Origin: JADKAV01 sp963818505
Lineage (GTDB): Bacteria > Actinomycetota > Actinomycetes > S36-B12 > UBA10799
Length of the DNA stretch: 64,000 nucleotides
Direction: 5' to 3'
NCBI GenBank assembly: GCA_963818505.1
Contig: CAWFSJ010000005.1
Span: forward strand, 930,001-994,000
A program made the position numbers and the translations under genes. This document shows, piece after piece, positions 32,416 through 40,491 of this stretch. The notes beneath the pieces were generated by a model. That model saw nothing but the letters and a program-made list of their open reading frames with translations, did not search any database and was not told the DNA's origin. The number at the start of each line of letters is the position of its first letter. Within the stretch, counting starts at the first letter, position 1.

Positions 32416-34593
32416 CTAGGGCGTGACGATCGGCGTCGGCGTGACAACCGGAGCCGGTGCCGGCGTGTAGGTCGGCGGGATGTAGGTGCCGCCGCCGCGC
32501 GCTGTGCGAAGGCCGTAAAGGGTCTGCAGCTCGAACGTCTCCGGTGGGGTGTCTGCCAGAGCGCCGAACATGGCCTGCTGCCAGATCGGACCCGGCAGAC
32601 TCGATCCGAAGACCTGTCCGTAGTAGGTGCCGTTGATGACGACGTCCTTCATCGGGTACTGGAAGCCCCCGCGAGGGTCGCCCACCCAGACGGCTGTGGC
32701 CAGGCTTGGGGTGTAGCCGGCGAACCACACCGCCGCGGATGTGTCAGTCGTACCGGTCTTACCGGTCACATCCCGGCCCAGCGTCATGGCCGCTCCGGTC
32801 CGTCCTGCGATGCCGCCATCGACGACGCTGGTGAGAATCGCGGTCACTGAGTCCGCAACCTCGCGACTGACTGCCTGCTGGCACTGTGGATCAACCTTGG
32901 AGACGACCTTGCGGTCGGTGTCGCTCTCATCCACGATCCGGGTGATCGAGTGCGGCTTGCAGTAGATGCCGTGGTTGGCCATCGTCGCGTAACTGGTGGC
33001 CAACGCCAGTGGCGAGACCTCCACCGATCCCAGCGTGAACGACTGCACCGTCGGCAGTTCCCCGCCGTTGGCCAAGGTCATGCCGGTGCGCTTGGCGATG
33101 TCCACCGTCCGGCAAAGACCTGCCTGCTGCTCGAGACCCACGAAGTAGGTGTTCACGGAGAACGCGGTGCCCTGCAGCATGTTGAACTGCCCCGAGGACG
33201 TCGAGTTGCTCACCGTGTAGGCGCCGAAGTAGTTGCCGTCCGTGCATCCCCACGGTCCTGCTGCGAAGTTCTTGTCGTCAGAGGCGTCGAAGACGGTGTA
33301 CGGGGAAATCCCGGCCTCCATGGCTGCGGCAAGGGTGAAGATCTTGAAGGTCGAACCGGCCTGCATGCCCGTGGTTCCGCCGTCCTTCTGGTCGACGGCG
33401 TAGTTGTAGGTTGTCTTGCCTGCGCCCTTCGTGCCCCACAGTCGGTTCTGCGCCAGTGCGACGACCTCGCCGGTCTGCGGGGTGACCATCGCGATGGCCG
33501 TGCCCTTCTTGCTGGGATCCGTGGGAGGGATGCGGCTCATGACAGCGTTGGTGGCGGCTTCCTGTGCCTTCGGCTGCAAGGAGGTGTGAATGACCACGCC
33601 ACCGCGCTTGAGGAAGTCCTCTCGGTCCTGCAGGGTCTTCCCGTAGTTGGGGTCGTTGAGGATCTGCTTGACGGTGTAGTCGCAGTAGAACGGGTACTTG
33701 CTCACTGCGCAGCCGTTGCTGATCTTCTTCGGCTTCAGGGTCCTCTTGATCGGGGTTGCGAGCGCCTTCTCGTACTCCGCCGAGGTGATGAAACCTTGTT
33801 GGGCCATCTTGGCCAGTACCTCGTCGCGGCGCGTCTGTGAGGCCTCCGGGTTCAGCAGCGGGTCGAAGCCCACCGGCGACTGGACGATCCCGGCCAGCGT
33901 GGCCGCCTCGACTGGGCGCAACTTGTCAGCGCCATGGCCGAAGTAGCGCCGACTCGCTGCCTCCACCCCGTAGGCTCCGGCGCCGAAGTAGGCGATGTTC
34001 AAGTAGCGGTTGAGGATCTCGTCCTTGGACAGCTCGCGCTCCAACTGGACCGCGTAACGGATCTCCTGCAGCTTGCGCGCCGTGGTGCGTTCGCGAGCCG
34101 CGTCCACTTCTTCGGTGGTCCGGGCTGCGGTGACGAGCACGTTTCGCACGTACTGCATGGTCAGAGTCGAGGCGCCCTGTTGGATGGAGCCGCTGGCGGT
34201 GTTCTCCAGTTGTGCGCGGATCAGGCCCTGGATGTCCACGCCGTTGTGCTCGTAGAACCGCTGGTCCTCCACGGCCACGATGGCCTGCTGCATATTGGGG
34301 CTGATCTTGTCGAGCGGAACCTCGATCCGGTTCTCCTCGAAGAGCGTCGCGTAGCGGTTGCCTTCGCTGTCCAGCAAGTAGGTGCGGACGGGAAGCGGCG
34401 GCGTCGCCAGCTCCGCCGGCAGCGAGCCGATCTGCTCGGCGGCCACCTCTGTTGCTTTGCCGAACCCGGCGACGACCGGGACGGCCATGGCTGCCATGAT
34501 GGCACCGCCGACCAGCCCGACGATGCCCACACGGGCTACCGCGGACAGGGTTCGCGCAGGCGAGTTCTTCTGGGGTTCGTTCGACACAGCCAT
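32416..34593 (-). CDS. Class A penicillin-binding protein (PonA2-like)
   Basis: A 725-residue bifunctional peptidoglycan synthase. An N-terminal membrane anchor (about 20-50) is followed by a GT51 transglycosylase domain with the catalytic-glutamate motif VEDQRFYEHNGVD and QGASTLTMQYVRN. The transpeptidase domain has S414 in GSTFK, SVN and KTGTT. There is no PASTA domain; the tail is a Thr/Pro-rich stretch (TYTPAPAPVVTPTPIVTP). It is divergent from the WblA/WhiB4-like gene, the same arrangement as ponA2-whiB4 in mycobacteria. ATG 34593 begins the typical basic-hydrophobic N-terminus. Confidence 0.95.
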   Translation of the reverse strand: MAVSNEPQKNSPARTLSAVARVGIVGLVGGAIMAAMAVPVVAGFGKATEVAAEQIGSLPAELATPPLPVRTYLLDSEGNRYATLFEENRIEVPLDKISPNMQQAIVAVEDQRFYEHNGVDIQGLIRAQLENTASGSIQQGASTLTMQYVRNVLVTAARTTEEVDAARERTTARKLQEIRYAVQLERELSKDEILNRYLNIAYFGAGAYGVEAASRRYFGHGADKLRPVEAATLAGIVQSPVGFDPLLNPEASQTRRDEVLAKMAQQGFITSAEYEKALATPIKRTLKPKKISNGCAVSKYPFYCDYTVKQILNDPNYGKTLQDREDFLKRGGVVIHTSLQPKAQEAATNAVMSRIPPTDPSKKGTAIAMVTPQTGEVVALAQNRLWGTKGAGKTTYNYAVDQKDGGTTGMQAGSTFKIFTLAAAMEAGISPYTVFDASDDKNFAAGPWGCTDGNYFGAYTVSNSTSSGQFNMLQGTAFSVNTYFVGLEQQAGLCRTVDIAKRTGMTLANGGELPTVQSFTLGSVEVSPLALATSYATMANHGIYCKPHSITRIVDESDTDRKVVSKVDPQCQQAVSREVADSVTAILTSVVDGGIAGRTGAAMTLGRDVTGKTGTTDTSAAVWFAGYTPSLATAVWVGDPRGGFQYPMKDVVINGTYYGQVFGSSLPGPIWQQAMFGALADTPPETFELQTLYGLRTARGGGTYIPPTYTPAPAPVVTPTPIVTP

Positions 34594-34687
34594 CAGACGT
34601 AAGGGTACGTGGCCCTGGTTCCGCTGTTGTGAAGCGACCCTGGTATTGCCCGAAATGCGATCAGCAAACCGACTGTGTAACGGTTGT

Positions 34688-34813
34688 GTATACCCCCGAT
34701 GTATACCGTCCGAACGGGGTGCGGCATGCTGGATATCAGCCGTTGTGACGCAGGTAACTACGACACAACGAGTGGCCGCTCTGAAATAGTCCGAAAGGAC
34801 TAGCATAACTAGT
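34688..34813. promoter_or_regulatory. Palindrome-rich region between the PBP and WhiB genes
   Basis: The 300-bp gap 34594-34893 holds two GTATAC hexamers 13 bp apart (34688-34693, 34701-34706), the hairpin TAGTCC-GAAA-GGACTA (34787-34802) and the overlapping inverted repeat ACTAG-CATAA-CTAGT (34799-34813). These are candidate regulator sites upstream of the WhiB gene. The region has no ORF on either strand that I trust. Confidence 0.5.
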
Positions 34814-34893
34814 ACGAATGGCCCTCAACGGTAGCCGAACGGTTGCTTAGAGTTACGGCAAGCTTTCGGGGGTTTTAACCGGGTAAGGGGAAG

Positions 34894-35211
34894 ATGCAAG
34901 TGCTGAACGTAGGTGCCTGGAGTGCTCAAGCCGCGTGTACAGAGACTGATCCGGACGAGATGTTCGTCCAGGGGGCCGCGCAGAATCGCGTGAAACAGAT
35001 CTGTAGTGGCTGTCCGGTCAAGATGGAATGCCTGGCTGACGCTCTGGACAACCGCATCGAGTTCGGTGTCTGGGGCGGAATGACCGAGCGCGAACGGCGA
35101 GCACTATTGCGTCGTCGGCCCCACGTGAAGTCCTGGACCCTTCTGCTGCACGACGCCGCAAGCCGGGGAATCCCCCAGCAGGTCGACATCCGCAAACCTG
35201 CTTACGCCTGA
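34894..35211 (+). CDS. wblA: WhiB family Fe-S transcription factor, WblA/WhiB4 type
   Basis: A 105-residue WhiB protein with the four cluster ligands C15, C37, C40 and C46 and the GVWGG turn followed by a basic ERERRALLRRRP segment. The stretches TDPDEMFVQGAAQNR and ALDNRIEFGVWGGMTERERR match the WblA (Streptomyces) / WhiB4 (Mycobacterium) subfamily, which responds to oxygen or oxidants and governs the switch to development or oxidative-stress responses. It binds a [4Fe-4S] cluster and probably acts with a sigma factor. AAGGGG lies just upstream of the ATG. Its neighbour ponA2-like gene is conserved in this position. Confidence 0.94.
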   Translation: MQVLNVGAWSAQAACTETDPDEMFVQGAAQNRVKQICSGCPVKMECLADALDNRIEFGVWGGMTERERRALLRRRPHVKSWTLLLHDAASRGIPQQVDIRKPAYA

Positions 35212-35220
35212 TCCTTCACG

Positions 35221-35256
35221 AAAGGCCCGCCGCGAGTTGATCGCAGGCGGGCCTTT
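35221..35256. terminator. Bidirectional intrinsic terminator
   Basis: AAAGGCCCGCC (35221-35231) pairs with GGCGGGCCTTT (35246-35256) around a 14-base loop, with A and T tracts on both sides. It lies between the convergent wblA and YceI genes and can end both. Confidence 0.9.
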
Positions 35257-35318
35257 CGCATGCCACGGAAGTTCGCGCCGCTGGGGGGAGCAGTCGAACC
35301 TACGTCGCAGGGAGGGTG

Positions 35319-35867
35319 TCAGGCGGACTTGGTGACGGAAACGTCGAGCTGGATCTTGATCTTGTCGCCCACCAGTACGCCTCCGGCGTCGAGCGGCACG
35401 TTCCAGGTGAGGCCGAAGTCCTTGCGGCTGATCTCGGTCTCGCCCTCGAACCCGGCGCGGATGTTGCCGAACGGGTCGGTCACGACACCTTCGAGCTCGA
35501 CCTCGATCTCGACCTGACGGGTGACGTCCTTGATGGTGAGGTCCCCGACCAGCACGAACTCGTCGTCGTCGGTCTGCTTCACATTGGTCGCGGCGAAGGT
35601 CATCACCGGGAAGTTCGCGACGTCGAAGAAGTCCGCGGAGGTGAGGTGGGCGTCGCGGTCCGGGGTTCCGCTGTCGACGCTGGCCATCTGCACCGTCACG
35701 TTCGCGCTGGAGTTGGCGGGGTTGGTGCCGTCGAGGGTGAGGGTGCCCTCGAAGGCGGTGAAGGAGCCACGGACCTTGGTCACCATGGCGTGACGGGCGA
35801 CGAAGCCGAGGCGGGTGTGGGTGGGGTCGATGTTCCAGGTGCCGGTGTAGTCGGTGAGGTCAGCCAT
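35319..35867 (-). CDS. YceI family protein
   Basis: A 182-residue lipocalin-like beta-barrel protein: YTGTWNIDPTHTRLGFVARH at the start, then VRGSFTAFEGTLTLDG and a C-terminal GDKIKIQLDVSVTK. YceI proteins bind polyprenoid or amphiphilic lipids. There is no signal peptide, as in many actinobacterial members. Twin GTTGA-N4-TCAAC palindromes upstream indicate tight regulation, although no regulator gene is adjacent. Confidence 0.93.
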   Translation of the reverse strand: MADLTDYTGTWNIDPTHTRLGFVARHAMVTKVRGSFTAFEGTLTLDGTNPANSSANVTVQMASVDSGTPDRDAHLTSADFFDVANFPVMTFAATNVKQTDDDEFVLVGDLTIKDVTRQVEIEVELEGVVTDPFGNIRAGFEGETEISRKDFGLTWNVPLDAGGVLVGDKIKIQLDVSVTKSA

Positions 35868-35883
35868 GAGTTGCTCCTAATAA

Positions 35884-35917
35884 GTTGAACGGTCAACATA
35901 ATTGTTGACACATCAAC
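35884..35917. promoter_or_regulatory. Twin MarR-like operators upstream of the YceI gene
   Basis: GTTGA-ACGG-TCAAC (35884-35897) and GTTGA-CACA-TCAAC (35904-35917) have centres 20 bp apart, that is on the same face of the helix. A further TTGTCAA-like half-site follows at about 35924. The spacing fits two cooperating dimers near the promoter of the YceI gene. The remainder of the gap to 35981 shows nothing else. Confidence 0.68.
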
Positions 35918-35981
35918 TACTTGTTGTCAAGGGCAACGGCGCTGGGGTTTTCGGCGGGCGGCCTTGGTGACTGGTGTCCTG

Positions 35982-36049
35982 GTTAGAGGTTGTGCTGTTG
36001 GTTAGCGAATCCACGCGTTGTTTCGCTAACCAGGACCACAACCTCTAAC
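35982..36049 (+). repeat. 68-bp nested palindrome, copy B
   Basis: Same outer 13-bp and inner stems as copy A. The internal loop strands are CTGTT and AGGAC, and the inner right arm begins GTTTCGC. It lies 44 bp downstream of the ArsA-like ATPase stop on the minus strand and upstream of the YceI promoter. Confidence 0.93.
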
Positions 36050-36093
36050 CAACGGCTGCCGGCCAACGGCCGCGTGCCCCAATCAGCCGGGTG

Positions 36094-37224
36094 CTACCCG
36101 AAGTCAGCGAGCAGGTCGCCGACTTCGGTCAGACCGTCCAGATCGTGGACGTCGTCGGCCAGTGCGATCACGCTGGCGACCGGGACCCCCGGGTGTGCTC
36201 CGGTGAAGGAGCGGGAAAGGTGCTCCTGGCGGGCTGCGGTCTCCATCCGGTCGGCGTGAAGCCTCAGCAATTCGGCCACCAGAGTGTGCTCGTCGGCCAA
36301 GCGTTCGGCCCCGGCACGAGCCGTCGCGGGAGTCAGTTCGGGAAGGCGGACCTCTTGCACACGGTTGAGCACGAGCCCGGCCAAAGGCATCCGCTCAGTC
36401 TCAAGACGCTGGACGAAGTAGGACGCCTCACGCAGCGCATCCGGTTCAGGGGCGGCCACCACGATGAAGCGGGTGTCCGGTGCCTGCAGTTGTGAGTAGG
36501 TCTGCTCGGCGCGCTCCCGGAAGCCGCCGAACAAGGCGTCGAAGCTGGTGACGAACAGCTGGATGTCCCGCAGGACCTGGCCTCCGAGGATTTTGCTCAT
36601 GGCGCCGGTGAACAGGCCCAGCGATGCGTTGATGACCCGCGCCGACATCCGCCCCGCGCCCCGAGCAGGTGCCGCCAACACCCGGATGAGTCGGCCGTCG
36701 AGGAACGAACCGAGCCGTTTGGGCGCGTCCAGGAAGTCCAGGGCGGAGCGCGACGGCGGGGTGTCAACGACGATCAGATCCCAGTGCTCCCCGGAGGCCG
36801 ACTGGGTCTTCAACTGCCCGAGCTTCTCCATCGCCATGTACTCCTGCGTCCCGGCGAAGGAACTGGAAAGTGCTTGGTAGAACGGGTTTTCAAGGATCGC
36901 CTGAGCGCGTTCGGTGTCCGAGTGGGCCAGGACGATCTCGTCGAAGGTCCGCTTCATGTCCAGCATCATGGCGCTGAGCCGGCCGCCCTCGATGCCGGGA
37001 ACGGGCCGGGGGGTGTTGTCCAATTCAGTAAGGCCCATGGATTGCGCAAGTCGGCGGGCCGGGTCGATGGTCAGAACGCACACGTTGCGTCCGCGTCGAG
37101 CCGCACGCAGGGCCAGCGCTGCAGCGGTTGTGGTCTTGCCGACCCCGCCCGACCCGCAGCACACGATGACCCCGACTCCACGGTCGTCGAGCAGGGCGTC
37201 GATGTCCAAGTGCCGCCGGCTCAT
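36094..37224 (-). CDS. ArsA/GET3-family ATPase, second of a pair
   Basis: A 376-residue P-loop ATPase with a deviant Walker A (GVIVCCGSGGVGKTTTAAAL) near 15-34, switch region VVDTPPSRSALDFLDAP and a C-terminal NRV segment (LVLNRVQEVRLPELTP). It corresponds to the Rv3680-type member of the conserved anion-transporting ATPase pair. The physiological role of the pair is uncertain; in mycobacteria they affect granuloma-type stress tolerance and metabolite toxicity. The start overlaps the upstream ATPase by four bases, and the pair probably forms a heterodimer. Confidence 0.92.
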   Translation of the reverse strand: MSRRHLDIDALLDDRGVGVIVCCGSGGVGKTTTAAALALRAARRGRNVCVLTIDPARRLAQSMGLTELDNTPRPVPGIEGGRLSAMMLDMKRTFDEIVLAHSDTERAQAILENPFYQALSSSFAGTQEYMAMEKLGQLKTQSASGEHWDLIVVDTPPSRSALDFLDAPKRLGSFLDGRLIRVLAAPARGAGRMSARVINASLGLFTGAMSKILGGQVLRDIQLFVTSFDALFGGFRERAEQTYSQLQAPDTRFIVVAAPEPDALREASYFVQRLETERMPLAGLVLNRVQEVRLPELTPATARAGAERLADEHTLVAELLRLHADRMETAARQEHLSRSFTGAHPGVPVASVIALADDVHDLDGLTEVGDLLADFG

Positions 37225-38216
37225 CCTGCAAGCCCCTGTTCGGTCAAAGCGTCGGCCAGCGAGTACAGGGCCGACAGGTCGATGCCGGAGGCCAGTAGCG
37301 GCAACTCCTTCAGTGGCAGTCCGGCGGCTTCCAGCCGTTCGCGTTCGGTGTCCTGCAGGTGCACCCGCGCGGCGTGGTCGGCGGCCTCATCCTCCAACGC
37401 CGTGATCACCCTGGGTGTCGGTTCTATTCCTGCGGCCACAAGCCCGGCCCGCAGTTCCTCGTCGGGCAGGGACCTGGCCGTTGCCATCGCCAGTTCGGCA
37501 GGTGAGAGCTCGGAGTCGCGCGACTGGTTGATGATGACAGCGCCCAGGGGCAAGCCCGCTGCCTGAAGATCCGCGATCCCGTCCAGCGTCTCCTGAACGG
37601 GCATTTCTTCAAGCAGGGTCACCAGGTGCACTGCCGTGCGCGCAGACCGGATCACCCCCATCACCGAATCCGCGTGCGAGCGGATCGGGCCGACTTTGGC
37701 GAGGCCCGCGATCTCGGTGTTCACGTTCAAGAACCGGGTGATCCGCCCCGTCGGCGGCGCATCCATCACCACAGCGTCGTAGGCCGGACGGTTGAGCTTC
37801 TCGCCGCGCTTCACGGCCTCGGACGCTTTGCCGGTCAGCAGCACGTCGCGCAGGCCCGGCGCGATCGTTGTCGCGAAGTCGATGGCCCCCAGCTTGCGCA
37901 GGGCGTACCCGCCACGCTTGATCCCGTAGAACATCTCCAGGTACTCGAGCAGGGCGTCCTCGGGATCCACCGGCAGGGCGTAGACCACCCCGCCGCCTTG
38001 TGCCACAGCGACTTTGCTCTCCATGTAGGGCAACGGAGGGGTGTCGAACAGTTGGGCGATGCCTTGACGGCCCTCCACCTCGAGCAGGAGCACCTTCTTG
38101 CCGCCCCTTGCCAATGCGAGCGCCAAGGCAGCGGCCACTGTCGTCTTGCCGGTGCCGCCCTTTCCGGACACGACGTGGAGTCGCACACGCGACCAGTTGG
38201 GTGCCCGCCTACTCAC
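37221..38216 (-). CDS. ArsA/GET3-family ATPase, first of a pair
   Basis: A 331-residue ATPase corresponding to the Rv3679-type member. It has VSGKGGTGKTTVAAAL at about 13-28, DAPPTGRITRFLNVN and a C-terminal LPLLASGIDLSALY. The family architecture lacks the metalloid-binding cysteines of true ArsA. GTG 38216 is six bases from a TAGGCT box on the minus strand (38228-38223), fitting a leaderless start. It is divergent from DUF4177 and coupled to the second ATPase. Confidence 0.92.
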   Translation of the reverse strand: MSRRAPNWSRVRLHVVSGKGGTGKTTVAAALALALARGGKKVLLLEVEGRQGIAQLFDTPPLPYMESKVAVAQGGGVVYALPVDPEDALLEYLEMFYGIKRGGYALRKLGAIDFATTIAPGLRDVLLTGKASEAVKRGEKLNRPAYDAVVMDAPPTGRITRFLNVNTEIAGLAKVGPIRSHADSVMGVIRSARTAVHLVTLLEEMPVQETLDGIADLQAAGLPLGAVIINQSRDSELSPAELAMATARSLPDEELRAGLVAAGIEPTPRVITALEDEAADHAARVHLQDTERERLEAAGLPLKELPLLASGIDLSALYSLADALTEQGLAG

Positions 38217-38222
38217 TGTCCC

Positions 38223-38271
38223 AGCCTAGGCCAGCCGCCGCTGGCCACCCATTCGTGCGGTGGCCTAGGGT
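38223..38271. promoter_or_regulatory. Divergent leaderless promoters with central hairpin
   Basis: The 61-bp gap has TAGGCT on the minus strand (38228-38223, six bases before the ATPase GTG) and TAGGGT on the plus strand (38266-38271, six bases before the DUF4177 ATG). Between them lies the perfect inverted repeat GGCCAGC-CGCC-GCTGGCC (38229-38246), abutting the minus-strand box, a possible shared operator. Confidence 0.5.
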
Positions 38272-38277
38272 CGTGAC

Positions 38278-38433
38278 ATGACTACCTGGGAGTATTTGAC
38301 GGCCCCGCTTCTGATCCACAACACCAAGGCGATCCTGGACAACTTCGGTGCTGATGGCTGGGAACTGGTGCAGGTCGTACCCGGACCGGCCGCGGAGAAC
38401 CTGGTCGCCTACTTCAAGCGGCCCAAGGCATGA
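38278..38433 (+). CDS. DUF4177 domain-containing small protein
   Basis: A 51-residue protein starting MTTWEYLTAPLLIHNTKA, with LDNFGADGWELVQVV and ending YFKRPKA. This is the DUF4177 fold and the counterpart of Rv3678A in the conserved block. The function is unknown. The TGA stop overlaps the RidA ATG by four bases. The ATG is six bases from a TAGGGT box. Confidence 0.85.
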   Translation: MTTWEYLTAPLLIHNTKAILDNFGADGWELVQVVPGPAAENLVAYFKRPKA

Positions 38434-38885
38434 GCGTCGAACAGCGGCTCGCGGACCTGGGCCTGACCCTGCCCGAGGTGCCCGCACCGGTGGCCGCCTA
38501 CGTCCCAGCGGTGCGAACGGGCCAATACGTGTACGCATCCGGACAACTGCCCTTCGCGGCAGGGGAGCTGCTGCACACGGGTCTTGTCGGAGCCGAGGTG
38601 AGCCTGGAGGACGCGGTGGTCTGCGCGCGGCAGTGTGCGCTCAACGCGCTGGCCGCAGTGGCCTCACAGGCTGACGGGCTCGAGAACGTGCGGATCGTCA
38701 AGGTGGTCGGTTTCGTGGCCAGCGCCGCGGGGTTCACGGGCCAGCCGCATGTCCTCAACGGCGTCTCGGAAATCCTCGGGCAGATCCTCGGCGAGCGCGG
38801 AGTCCATGCCCGGTCTGCCGTTGGGGTGGCCGCTCTGCCGCTCAACGCCCCCGTGGAGGTCGAGGTCATCGCAGAGGTTCTGTGA
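38430..38885 (+). CDS. RidA family protein
   Basis: A 151-residue YjgF/RidA-type protein: YVYASGQLPFAAGELLHTG, then VCARQCALNALAAVASQ and a C-terminal RSAVGVAALPLNAPVEVEV. Canonical RidA proteins deaminate reactive enamines and have a key arginine; here HARSAVGVAALPLN carries the arginine at the expected place. It belongs to the longer actinobacterial subgroup. Coupled to DUF4177 and to the NUDIX gene (TGATG). Confidence 0.93.
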   Translation: MSVEQRLADLGLTLPEVPAPVAAYVPAVRTGQYVYASGQLPFAAGELLHTGLVGAEVSLEDAVVCARQCALNALAAVASQADGLENVRIVKVVGFVASAAGFTGQPHVLNGVSEILGQILGERGVHARSAVGVAALPLNAPVEVEVIAEVL

Positions 38886-39595
38886 TGCGCTTGCCCGAGG
38901 AGTTGATGGCACGGGCCAAAGCCGTCGTCTACGGCGGCGACTGGACCCCGCCGGCCACGCGCCGGGCGTCGACCCTGGTGCTGCTGCGCGACGGGTTCGA
39001 CGGCCTTGAGGTTGCCCTGCTGCAGAAGGCATCGAATCTCGGGTTCGCCCGTGGCATGTACGTCTTCCCCGGAGGAGCGCTCGATGACGCGGACGATCAG
39101 TGGCCGGATCCGTGGGCGGTTGCCGCGATCCGTGAGACGTTCGAGGAGTGCGGGGTGCTGCTAAGCCAGCCGCCAGCATCTGGGCAACTGCAGCATCTTC
39201 GCGAGGCCGACTTCGGGCATGTTCTGCAGGAACTGGGATTGCAGCCCGATGTTGATGCGCTGCGGCCGTTCGCCCACTGGGTGACTCCGGAGGTGGAGAA
39301 GCGGCGATTCGACACCCGCTTCTTCGGGGCGGTGCTTCCCGACGGCCAAGACCTGGCCGGGCTCAGTGCAGAGCATCAAGCGGTCGGGTGGTTCCGCCCG
39401 CACGAGACCGGCGGGCTGCCGATGCTGCCGCCGACTGCGGCCGTGCTCGGCGAACTGGCCACGTTCGACTCGGTTGAGGCCGCACTTGCGGTCGAAAGGA
39501 AACCGGTGCCGATCATGCCGCGACCGATCGCTTCCGGGGATGGGGAAGTGGACTGGATCCTGGTCAACGAGCAGACCGGTGAGCAGTTGACATGA
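38885..39595 (+). CDS. NUDIX hydrolase
   Basis: A 236-residue NUDIX protein. The core is MYVFPGGALDDADDQWPDP followed by AAIRETFEECGVLL, so the REXXEEXG helix is complete but the segment between GG and RE is longer than the standard box. The substrate is unknown. ATG 38885 overlaps the RidA stop; the GTG one codon earlier is a weaker alternative. Its end overlaps the MBL gene start by four bases. Confidence 0.9.
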   Translation: MRLPEELMARAKAVVYGGDWTPPATRRASTLVLLRDGFDGLEVALLQKASNLGFARGMYVFPGGALDDADDQWPDPWAVAAIRETFEECGVLLSQPPASGQLQHLREADFGHVLQELGLQPDVDALRPFAHWVTPEVEKRRFDTRFFGAVLPDGQDLAGLSAEHQAVGWFRPHETGGLPMLPPTAAVLGELATFDSVEAALAVERKPVPIMPRPIASGDGEVDWILVNEQTGEQLT

Positions 39596-40416
39596 CCGGC
39601 TTCGTCGCGATGCCGGGAAGTATGGGGCCGTGGTCCGGCGGGCGCTACCGGGGTGGGACCTGCGTGCTGGCCGGCAACCCCGGCCCGATGACCTTGGACG
39701 GGACCAATACCTGGTTGCTGGAAGCCGGTGACGAAGCTGTCGTTCTCGTCGATCCCGGTCCCGACAGCCGCGCGCACCTGAAGGCCGTGTGTGCCGAACT
39801 TGATGGTCGACGTGTGGTGGAGATCCTGTTGACCCACGGCCATGCGGACCACAGTGCCGGGGCGCGCTTGTTCGCCGATGAACTGCGGGCGCCGGTAAGG
39901 GCACTGGACCCGGCGCACCGGCTCGGAGCCGAGGGCCTCGCGCACGGGGACGTCGTGGAGCATTCCGACCTGCTGATCCGGGTTGTGGGCACACCGGGGC
40001 ACACGCACGACTCCGTGAGCATGTACCTGCCCGAGCGTGCGGCGCTGCTGACCGGCGACACGATCCTGGGTCGCGGGACCACGGTCGTCGCCCACCCCGA
40101 CGGACGCCTGGCTGACTACCTCGACTCGTTGCACCGGCTGCACGAGCTGGTGGGCTCAGTGGGTGTGACGGCGGTCTGGCCGGGTCACGGTCCGGTGCTT
40201 GAGGATGCGTCGTCGGTCCTGGCGGCCTACCTGGACCATCGCCGGCAGCGCCTCGATGAGGTGCGGGCGGCCTTGGCCGACCTCGACCCTGACCTGCCCG
40301 CAGATGCGGTACCCCGCCAGATCGTGGCCCAGGTTTACGCCGACGTGCCGCGGGTGCTTTGGCCCGCAGCGGAGTTGAGCGTGCGCGCGCAGGTGGAGTA
40401 TCTGCTGCGCGATTGA
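39592..40416 (+). CDS. MBL-fold metallo-hydrolase (beta-lactamase-like)
   Basis: A 274-residue glyoxalase II/LACTB2-like hydrolase. The metal motif is H82-G-H84-A-D86-H87, followed by TPGHTHDSVSMYL, LLTGDTILG and PGHGPVLED. A C-terminal winged-helix-like tail (RQIVAQVYADVPRVLWPAAE) is as in LACTB2-type RNases and thioesterases. This is the Rv3677c counterpart. Four-base overlap with the NUDIX gene puts it in the RidA operon. A 68-bp palindrome starts seven bases after the stop. Confidence 0.92.
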   Translation: MTGFVAMPGSMGPWSGGRYRGGTCVLAGNPGPMTLDGTNTWLLEAGDEAVVLVDPGPDSRAHLKAVCAELDGRRVVEILLTHGHADHSAGARLFADELRAPVRALDPAHRLGAEGLAHGDVVEHSDLLIRVVGTPGHTHDSVSMYLPERAALLTGDTILGRGTTVVAHPDGRLADYLDSLHRLHELVGSVGVTAVWPGHGPVLEDASSVLAAYLDHRRQRLDEVRAALADLDPDLPADAVPRQIVAQVYADVPRVLWPAAELSVRAQVEYLLRD

Positions 40417-40423
40417 GCCGTTG

Positions 40424-40491
40424 GTTAGATGTTGTGCTGTTGGTTAGCGAAACAACGCGTGGATTCGCTAACCAACAGCACAACCTCTAAC
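40424..40491 (-). repeat. 68-bp nested palindrome, copy C (inverted orientation)
   Basis: The loop reads as the reverse complement of the other copies (AACGCGTG instead of CACGCGTT), so this copy is inserted the other way round. Outer left arm has one change (GTTAGATGTTGTG). Both internal-loop strands are of the CTGTT type. It lies between convergent MBL and GT87 genes and contains the GT87 stop codon. Confidence 0.93.

Noticed and set aside
36094..38216. Arsenite efflux (arsA) operon
   Set aside because: No arsB, arsD or arsR and no metalloid-binding cysteines; the pair matches the conserved Rv3679/Rv3680-type ATPases instead.
39161..40483. Minus-strand open frame across the NUDIX and MBL genes
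   Set aside because: Low-complexity Arg/Pro-rich product overlapping two well-supported coupled genes.
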